A stretch of 64,000 nt of DNA from Mesorhizobium plurifarium (GTDB lineage Bacteria; Pseudomonadota; Alphaproteobacteria; Rhizobiales; Rhizobiaceae). Shown here one piece after another: positions 61,509 to 64,000 of this stretch. The number at the start of each line of letters is the position of its first letter. Position 1 is the stretch's first letter. The position numbers and the translations under genes are program-made. The stretch spans positions 28,269 through 92,268 of the forward strand of contig CCNB01000034.1 in NCBI GenBank assembly GCA_000824785.1, written 5' to 3'. The notes below the pieces were generated by a model. The model was not told where the DNA came from and did not search any database. It worked only from the letters and a program-made list of their open reading frames with translations.

Positions 61509-62393
61509 CTAGTTGCTGTTACTTATGCTGCATGCCAGCGATTCCGGAAACTGGCATGGCTGGCCCAGGGCGGTGAAAGCGACGCGCTTGACCTGCATGG
61601 TCACCTTGCTGCCTGGATCGGTGAAGGCGCCCATCCAGTTGGTCAGCTTGTCGCTGCCCCAGAGGCTGAAGAAGATCTTCTGCGAATGCTTCGGCAGCTC
61701 GTCCGGGTTGGTCACCTCATGCACGAGCTTGCCGTTGACATACCAACGCAGCCGGTCCTTTTCCCAGACGAAGCCGTAATCGTTGAAGCCCTTGTCGGCG
61801 CCGCCCTCGACGTCGACCAGCTTGCCGTTCTTCGGCTTGCCCTGGATGTAGCTGTTGACCTGCACTTTCGACGGATCCTTGGTAAGGACCTCGAAGTCGA
61901 TCTCGTCCCAGGGCTGTTTGTCCTGCGGCCCGATATAGGAGAAGAAGGCGGCGTTGAGGCCGGAGCCGGTGCCGGTCTTCATGCGCGCCTCGTAGACGCC
62001 GTAGCCGAAGCGCTGCTTGGTCTGGATCTCGGCACAGGCGAAATCGCGGTCCTTCAGCTTGCGCTTTTCGAAGCCCAGCGACAGCACGCCGTCGGAAAGC
62101 CGCACGAGATCCTTCGACCAGGTGCAGTTCTGATGGGCGCCATTGGTCCAGCCGTCCGAGACGAACCAGCGGGACTGGTTGAAATTCGAGAAATTGTCGA
62201 CGAAGGACGGTGCGCTTTGCAGCTCTTGCTGCGCCTCTTGCGCATGCGCGGGGTGCAGGCTTGCCGCAAGGGCCGCCGTAGCCGCAACCAGGGCTCCGAC
62301 GAAGCCTAGCCTCAGGCTGGTCAATCCGCTCCCTGGCGCATGCGACATCGCGCAAGCCGCCATGGTGGAGATGTTGTCCGGATCTGCGTTCAT
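61509..62393 (-). CDS. exoK: Secreted GH16 endo-beta-glycanase ExoK
   Basis: A 294-residue secreted glycoside hydrolase family 16 enzyme, predicted to cleave nascent exopolysaccharide and set product length. A signal segment (about residues 30-58, ending AHAQEA) follows an unusually long N-terminus. The catalytic motif is DEIDFEVL, with both Glu residues and the Asp. AAGGTGAG precedes ATG 62393. C-terminal cysteines (GQPCQFPESLACS) could pair. Position beside exo genes matches exoK. Confidence 0.92.
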   Translation of the reverse strand: MNADPDNISTMAACAMSHAPGSGLTSLRLGFVGALVAATAALAASLHPAHAQEAQQELQSAPSFVDNFSNFNQSRWFVSDGWTNGAHQNCTWSKDLVRLSDGVLSLGFEKRKLKDRDFACAEIQTKQRFGYGVYEARMKTGTGSGLNAAFFSYIGPQDKQPWDEIDFEVLTKDPSKVQVNSYIQGKPKNGKLVDVEGGADKGFNDYGFVWEKDRLRWYVNGKLVHEVTNPDELPKHSQKIFFSLWGSDKLTNWMGAFTDPGSKVTMQVKRVAFTALGQPCQFPESLACSISNSN

Positions 62394-62520
62394 AACAAAC
62401 TCACCTTGTGTTGTCCGCCCAACCCAAGTCATCCTCGGTTCGCATGAGCGAGCCGCTTCTGATCCTCCGCCCTTTGAACTCCTCTAATGTCTCGTACCGA
62501 TGACGGCGCCTAACACGTCA

Positions 62521-62898
62521 TCAACCTCTTGCCGTCGCCTGCGCAGCAAGCCGATTGGAACCATCCTCGACGATCGCGTCGAGCGAATGGCGCAGTTCCT
62601 TCATCAAACCTTTCTGGCGAGCGAGCTCCGCAATGCGCCGCTCGCAGTTCAGGATCGAACTGGTCATCGCGCTGACATCCGATCCCTTGCTGGCCGACGC
62701 CGAACCGTTCTCCATCGCCTCGACCAGAAAGGCCGCGTTGGCGGCCGTCGACTTGTAACGGTTCTCCAGCCCGGTTTTCTCCGCCTCGATCTCCGCCGCG
62801 ATCTGATCGAACAGCTTCGCCAGCCGGTCGAAACGCTGAAGATCGGTCTGCCGGTCGCGCGCCGGATCGCGGGATCTGAAGCCAAAAATCGAAGCCAT
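62521..62898 (-). CDS. Coiled-coil hypothetical protein in the exo cluster
   Basis: A 125-residue soluble, largely helical protein. Charged heptads run through AKLFDQIAAEIEAEKTGLENRY and CERRIAELARQKGLMKELR. I do not recognise a characterised family. A perfect-type TGC-ATT-GCA palindrome lies 20 bp upstream of ATG 62898, which suggests carbon-storage-linked expression. It sits between exoK and an exoO/exoW-like gene, where exoH occurs in Sinorhizobium, but shows no acyltransferase features. Confidence 0.7.
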   Translation of the reverse strand: MASIFGFRSRDPARDRQTDLQRFDRLAKLFDQIAAEIEAEKTGLENRYKSTAANAAFLVEAMENGSASASKGSDVSAMTSSILNCERRIAELARQKGLMKELRHSLDAIVEDGSNRLAAQATARG

Positions 62899-62917
62899 CC
62901 TATCGGCCTTTTCGAAA

Positions 62918-62933
62918 TTGCTGCATTGCAACA
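62918..62933 (-). promoter_or_regulatory. PhaR/AniA-like palindrome 4 upstream of the coiled-coil gene
   Basis: TTGCTGCATTGCAACA has core TGC-ATT-GCA and differs from palindrome 1 by one base. It ends 20 bp before the start codon, a location suited to repression of transcription or translation start. Confidence 0.55.
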
Positions 62934-63023
62934 TAGACTGCCATTCCAGCAGCGACTAGGCAACATCATAGTTTTGCGAATGCGGATTTTTTGAGGGGCC
63001 GCAGCTTCCGGGACGATGCGGGA

Positions 63024-64000
63024 TCACTCGTTTGCCGCATTGGTTGCCGCCATCAGGAAGCGCATCGGCGGTATTTGCTGCCGCGCAACAATCCCGGTGC
63101 GGCGGAACAGCGCGTCGAGCTTGTCGGTGGCGACGCCGCGCACGATCGGGATCAGATTCGACTGGCTGGCGAAGGCGTAAGCCGCGGCCGACGCCAGCCC
63201 GCGCTCGGCTTTCACGTCAAGGAAGTTGCGTAGCCGGTATTTGTCGCGGACATGGCGCTCGTGGCGCCGCAACGCGGCCTTCGAGCGCTCGGGAAGGCTG
63301 TCGATCTCGAGCAGCGCCAGATCGGCATCGGCAAGACGCTTCAAATCCTGCGTCCGGTGGCGACCGCTCAGCGAATCGGCGCGCACGATCGCGCCATAGC
63401 CGCAGGACTTGATGACCTTGAAGCGAGCGCCGCAGGCGACAGCGCGCGCGTAGAGCTCGTAGTCCTCGCCAAGCCTGAGGTTCTCGTCGTAGCTCAGCCC
63501 ATGCCGCTCGAGGAAGGCCCGGCTGATCACCGGCTTGAGGAAGCCCAGCTCGCCGCGCCGCACACGGCGGCGGGAGATGTTGCCGTCGATGAAGCGCTCG
63601 AAATCGAGAAATTCCGGCTCGGCCGCGAAAGGCGGCGCGGCGACCTTGGCGAGGTCGGGCGCGGCATCGTCGCGGATCAGCATGATGTTGTCGGCGGCGA
63701 AATCCCAGTCGGTGCTGGCGAAAAGCCGGCGAAAGCGGCCTTCGAGGAAGAAATCGTCGGCGTCGAGAATACTGATGAAAGGCGATCTGGAGGCCCGGAT
63801 GGCGGCGTTGCGCGCCGCGGAAGGGCCGCGATTGACGTCGAAGCGGATGACGGCAAGCCGGCCGCTGCCGTCGTCGGCGGCCAAAGCCACATCCCGGGTG
63901 TCGTCGGTGGAGGCGTCGTCGACCACGATCACTTCGGCGACTTCCGGCTCGCGCAGAGCCGAAGCAATGGCGGCGGGAATCGTTCGCGCCGCATTGCGCG
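63024..64000 (-). CDS. Family 2 glycosyltransferase, ExoO/ExoW-like (5' end cut by window)
   Basis: The gene continues beyond 64000. The visible part includes the GT-A core (EVIVVDDASTDDT, then ISILDADDFFLEG) and SYDENLRLGEDYELYARAVA, closely related to the exoO-like enzyme at 49201. Its C-terminal tail ends RRTGIVARQQIPPMRFLMAA. In Sinorhizobium the gene near this place is exoW; the resemblance to ExoO leaves its rank in the pathway open. The missing part should hold only about 20-40 residues. Confidence 0.87.
   Translation of the reverse strand, partial: RNAARTIPAAIASALREPEVAEVIVVDDASTDDTRDVALAADDGSGRLAVIRFDVNRGPSAARNAAIRASRSPFISILDADDFFLEGRFRRLFASTDWDFAADNIMLIRDDAAPDLAKVAAPPFAAEPEFLDFERFIDGNISRRRVRRGELGFLKPVISRAFLERHGLSYDENLRLGEDYELYARAVACGARFKVIKSCGYGAIVRADSLSGRHRTQDLKRLADADLALLEIDSLPERSKAALRRHERHVRDKYRLRNFLDVKAERGLASAAAYAFASQSNLIPIVRGVATDKLDALFRRTGIVARQQIPPMRFLMAATNAANE

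Noticed and set aside
63078..63092. A fifth TGC-N3-GCA palindrome
   Set aside because: It lies in the coding region of the glycosyltransferase at the right edge and can be explained by codon choice.

Overview
The window looks like chromosomal DNA of a rhizobial alphaproteobacterium, most likely Mesorhizobium or a close Phyllobacteriaceae relative. The evidence is high G+C coding bias on both strands, the glnD-murJ-trpS-usp-nfuA gene order, an ActS/ActR (RegB/RegA-type) redox pair, a succinoglycan-type exo cluster, an Irr-type iron control element, and intergenic palindromes of the kind common in rhizobia. This is a judgement from sequence character, not a database match. No rRNA, tRNA, CRISPR array or insertion sequence was seen.

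Layout. 0-4 kb (minus strand): an aldo/keto reductase, a DUF305 protein and a copper-type P1B ATPase with two YHS domains; the ATPase sits behind a near-perfect CueR operator. 4-12 kb: glnD (nitrogen sensing), murJ (lipid II flippase), a vapBC-like toxin-antitoxin pair, trpS, a universal stress protein and nfuA (Fe-S scaffold) with an iron-control-element-like site. 12-20 kb: a lipoprotein L,D-transpeptidase, cueR, an AraC regulator, a frameshifted outer-membrane beta-barrel gene, a nucleoside deaminase, two small proteins, mmcB, an SDR and ECF sigma pair, and nhaA. 20-27 kb: actR, actS, hrpB, a DMT exporter and a PIG-L deacetylase, separated by two large palindromic repeats.

27-39 kb is a long plus-strand operon. 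A carbohydrate ABC transporter (binding protein, two permeases, a 68-residue membrane protein, two ATPases) is followed by a DhaK-DhaL fusion kinase, free DhaL, DhaM, a dedicated HPr, a dedicated enzyme I, an HTH-like small protein and a second DhaK. Together these form a complete cytosolic PEP-to-dihydroxyacetone phosphoryl chain with no membrane PTS permease, tied to an ABC importer. Four copies of TTGTTTAG/CTAAACAA lie upstream.

39-42 kb holds a RiPP-like locus. A 29-residue precursor-like peptide with a YxxPxL leader motif is followed by a PqqD-like recognition protein, a lasso-type B2 peptidase and an HPr-kinase-like kinase that starts at an overlapping TTG. A nucleotidyltransferase faces them. 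No lasso cyclase is present. prpE and a metallophosphatase follow.

45.7-64 kb (mostly minus strand) is an exopolysaccharide cluster. exoP-exoN-exoO-exoM-exoA-exoL follow the Sinorhizobium succinoglycan order, but about 8 kb (a pyruvyl-transferase-family gene, a Wzx-like flippase, three glycosyltransferases and UDP-glucose dehydrogenase) separates exoL from exoK. Four copies of a TGC-N3-GCA palindrome resembling PhaR/AniA sites lie in its promoter regions, suggesting a link between carbon storage and polysaccharide synthesis. A glycosyltransferase gene runs off the right edge.
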